DNA of 64,000 nucleotides from Acidobacteriota bacterium (GTDB lineage: Bacteria > Acidobacteriota > Thermoanaerobaculia > Multivoradales > SZUA-115), in the NCBI GenBank assembly GCA_024277255.1, contig JAJRVQ010000107.1:1-64000 (forward strand), in the 5' to 3' direction. Within the stretch, counting starts at the first letter, position 1; every line of letters begins with the position of its first letter. The position numbers were made by a program, and so were the translations under genes. Below, piece by piece: positions 62,675 to 64,000 of the stretch. Under the pieces are notes generated by a model. That model did not search any database and had not been told where the DNA came from. It saw nothing but the letters and a program-made list of their open reading frames with translations.

Positions 62675-62709
62675 GGCGCGGAGCGCCAAGGAGGTCGCGG
62701 GACGCGACC
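62675..62709 (+). terminator. Two GGA-loop hairpins after FGE gene
   Basis: GGCGC/GCGCC (62675-62687) and GGTCGCG/CGCGACC (62693-62709) each close on a GGA loop. A similar GGA-loop hairpin follows the first FGE copy. They may end transcription between the convergent genes or mark the homing boundary of a diversified region. No T-tract is present. Confidence 0.45.
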
Positions 62710-62783
62710 GCGGAGCCAACGCAATGTTGGCTGGGATTCTCTGACTTGTTCGTGGCAGAAACGTTGGGAGCACATCACTTCGG

Positions 62784-64000
62784 CTATTCGTCTTCGCTGG
62801 TCTGCCCTTGGCTCAGCCGGAAGGTGAACCAGCCGAGAATGAGTACCGCCAGAGCGAGTACCGACCACAGCGCGGCCTGCTGGAGTCCTCGGGTGGTCGA
62901 CAGGCGGGCCAGGGTCGAGTAGGCCGGGTTCTCGCCGAGCGGGCCCGCGGTCGCCTCGATGGCGCCGACGGCGAGGACGACGGCGCGCACCGCCTCCAGT
63001 TCGTAGTGCGGAGCCTCGGCTTGGGGGTCACCGACGAGCAGGGTGTAGTCTCCCGCCGGCGCCGCGAAGAAGAGTTCGGTGGCGGCGTAGCGTAGTTCGA
63101 CGGTGCCGAGATCGAGCGGGGCGTTGTCGTTGTCTTCGATGGTCAGGCGCAACGAGGCGACCCGCCTGCCCGCCGCCGGGATGTGCACTTTGCGCCGATC
63201 GCCTTGACGGCGCCGTAGCGGGCCATCGGCGAGCCGCAGCCAGCTGCCCGGGTCCTCGGGGTCGCTGCCCTCGAGTTCAAAGGTGCGCTCGAAGAACGAT
63301 GCCGGTGGATCGATCACGATCTCATCGACGACCATCGGGGAGGCTGGAAGGGTGAGGGTATAGATCGACTTGCTCTCTTCGAGTTCATGCTCCTCGATCT
63401 GGAGTTTGAGGGTCTTGAAATGCGTCCCGCGCTCGATGAGGTAGGGCCACTGGCGGGACTCGGCGTCGACAATGCGGATGTCGCCCAGGTCCGGCCGTGC
63501 CCGGGCGATGGTGTCGATGGCGAGCTGGTGGCGGACGAGACCGTCGGCCGAGGTGGGCGCGGTGAGTTGCCGGCGATGGGTGAAACTCGCCGCGTCGAGC
63601 TGGCGCCCGGCGTGCATGGCGAAGGAGAGGGCTGGTGTGGGATCAAACCGCGGATTGGGCTCGGCCGCTTCGAAGCTCACCTTGGCGAGCTTCGCCGGGT
63701 CGTACATTTGGTCAGCCATTCGCCCAACCAGCGTGCCTGGCAAATCGGAGGTGGGCAGGACCGGTAGCAGGGCCGCGACATCATAGCGCGGCCGGTGAGC
63801 CCGGCCACCGCCGAAGTAGAGCGTCGCGGTCGCCTCACCTTCAGGGTCAGCGGGGAGGACGAAGAGGATCGCTGGCCGGCGTAGGACGGCGGTCAAGGCG
63901 AGTCCTTCGAGCGGCGGGCTGTCGCCGTCGTCGATCACCACCCGCAGGCGGTCTCCGCGCGCCGGCCGCAGGTGGAGTTCGGTCTCTTCGATCAGCCGCT
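62784..64000 (-). CDS. DUF3999 family protein (5' end outside window)
   Basis: At least 405 residues; the frame stays open to the right edge of the window, so the true start lies beyond 64000. The protein is beta-rich with sandwich-like segments (VVIDDGDSPPLEGLALTAVL, LYFGGGRAHRPRYDVAALLP, SLRLTIEDNDNAPLDLGTVE, LLVGDPQAEAPHYEL) and ends with one transmembrane helix (ALWSVLALAVLILGWFTFRL) and a short charged tail. This architecture fits DUF3999, a periplasmic, inner-membrane-anchored family often encoded beside DUF2339 membrane proteins, which would lie to the right. Function unknown. Confidence 0.78.
   Translation of the reverse strand, partial: RLIEETELHLRPARGDRLRVVIDDGDSPPLEGLALTAVLRRPAILFVLPADPEGEATATLYFGGGRAHRPRYDVAALLPVLPTSDLPGTLVGRMADQMYDPAKLAKVSFEAAEPNPRFDPTPALSFAMHAGRQLDAASFTHRRQLTAPTSADGLVRHQLAIDTIARARPDLGDIRIVDAESRQWPYLIERGTHFKTLKLQIEEHELEESKSIYTLTLPASPMVVDEIVIDPPASFFERTFELEGSDPEDPGSWLRLADGPLRRRQGDRRKVHIPAAGRRVASLRLTIEDNDNAPLDLGTVELRYAATELFFAAPAGDYTLLVGDPQAEAPHYELEAVRAVVLAVGAIEATAGPLGENPAYSTLARLSTTRGLQQAALWSVLALAVLILGWFTFRLSQGQTSEDE

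Overview
The window is GC-rich (roughly 64%), densely coding, and looks like a chromosome fragment of an Acidobacteriota-like bacterium, possibly of the Thermoanaerobaculia type. The reasons are a TonB-dependent receptor with a carboxypeptidase-like N-terminal domain, an ECF sigma factor beside a Ser/Thr kinase, secreted proteins ending in a DGFESGxxxxW tail, ASPIC/UnbV FG-GAP proteins, and frequent ATGA gene overlaps. This placement is inference; there is no rRNA or tRNA gene in the window to settle it.

Layout. 0.2-5.7 kb: TonB receptor, ECF sigma factor and a Ser/Thr kinase that carries its own TonB C-terminal domain. 5.8-8.0 kb: fused NADH-dehydrogenase-like/selenophosphate synthetase (SelD). 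8.1-15.1 kb: ankyrin protein, GH113-like glycosidase, two vapBC modules with recognisable operators, and an APC-type permease with PTS-EIIA-like and TrkA_C regulatory domains behind a possibly structured leader. 15.1-22.5 kb (minus strand): clpA, clpS, a PaaZ/BoxD-like aldehyde dehydrogenase, prfC and adenosine deaminase. 22.7-28.3 kb: a small membrane protein, a seven-helix inner-membrane domain fused to a TonB receptor through an internal signal peptide, and two NarL-type regulators with degraded receiver domains.

28.5-52.4 kb is one long co-directional accessory cluster: acyl carrier protein, two ASPIC/UnbV proteins, an epimerase-acyltransferase fusion, a TlpA-like thioredoxin lipoprotein, a UbiB kinase and a UbiB-like pseudokinase, several small phasin-like proteins sharing an N-terminal helix, two DUF1702 (UnbL-like) proteins, a patatin, a haloalkane-dehalogenase-like hydrolase and a large protein with a dead SGNH fold. 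UnbV and DUF1702 proteins are known from enediyne loci, but no polyketide synthase is present here. The main discovery candidate is that both UnbV genes are interrupted at the same aligned position by an in-frame UGA, with homologous coding sequence continuing on both sides, and each UGA is followed 20 nt later by the same GCGC-GGUC-GCGC hairpin. This is what a selenocysteine codon with a bacterial SECIS element looks like. The selD fusion in the same window is consistent with it but does not prove it.

52.4-54.3 kb: DUF1801 protein, a third vapBC that appears to have been inserted next to a duplicated 3' end of a DUF1330 gene, and that gene. 54.6-56.1 kb: secreted beta-propeller-like protein and a nested inverted-repeat element. 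56.2-62.7 kb: a conflict-type operon with Trypco2, trypsin-like protease, MoxR-type ATPase, a SAV_2336N/vWA-like protein ending in an FGE-sulfatase (C-type lectin fold) domain, and a tandem second FGE protein. The two FGE copies differ in a short 3' block almost only at the first two bases of codons, followed by hairpins, which resembles targets of a diversity-generating retroelement although no reverse transcriptase is in view. The window ends inside a DUF3999 gene on the minus strand.
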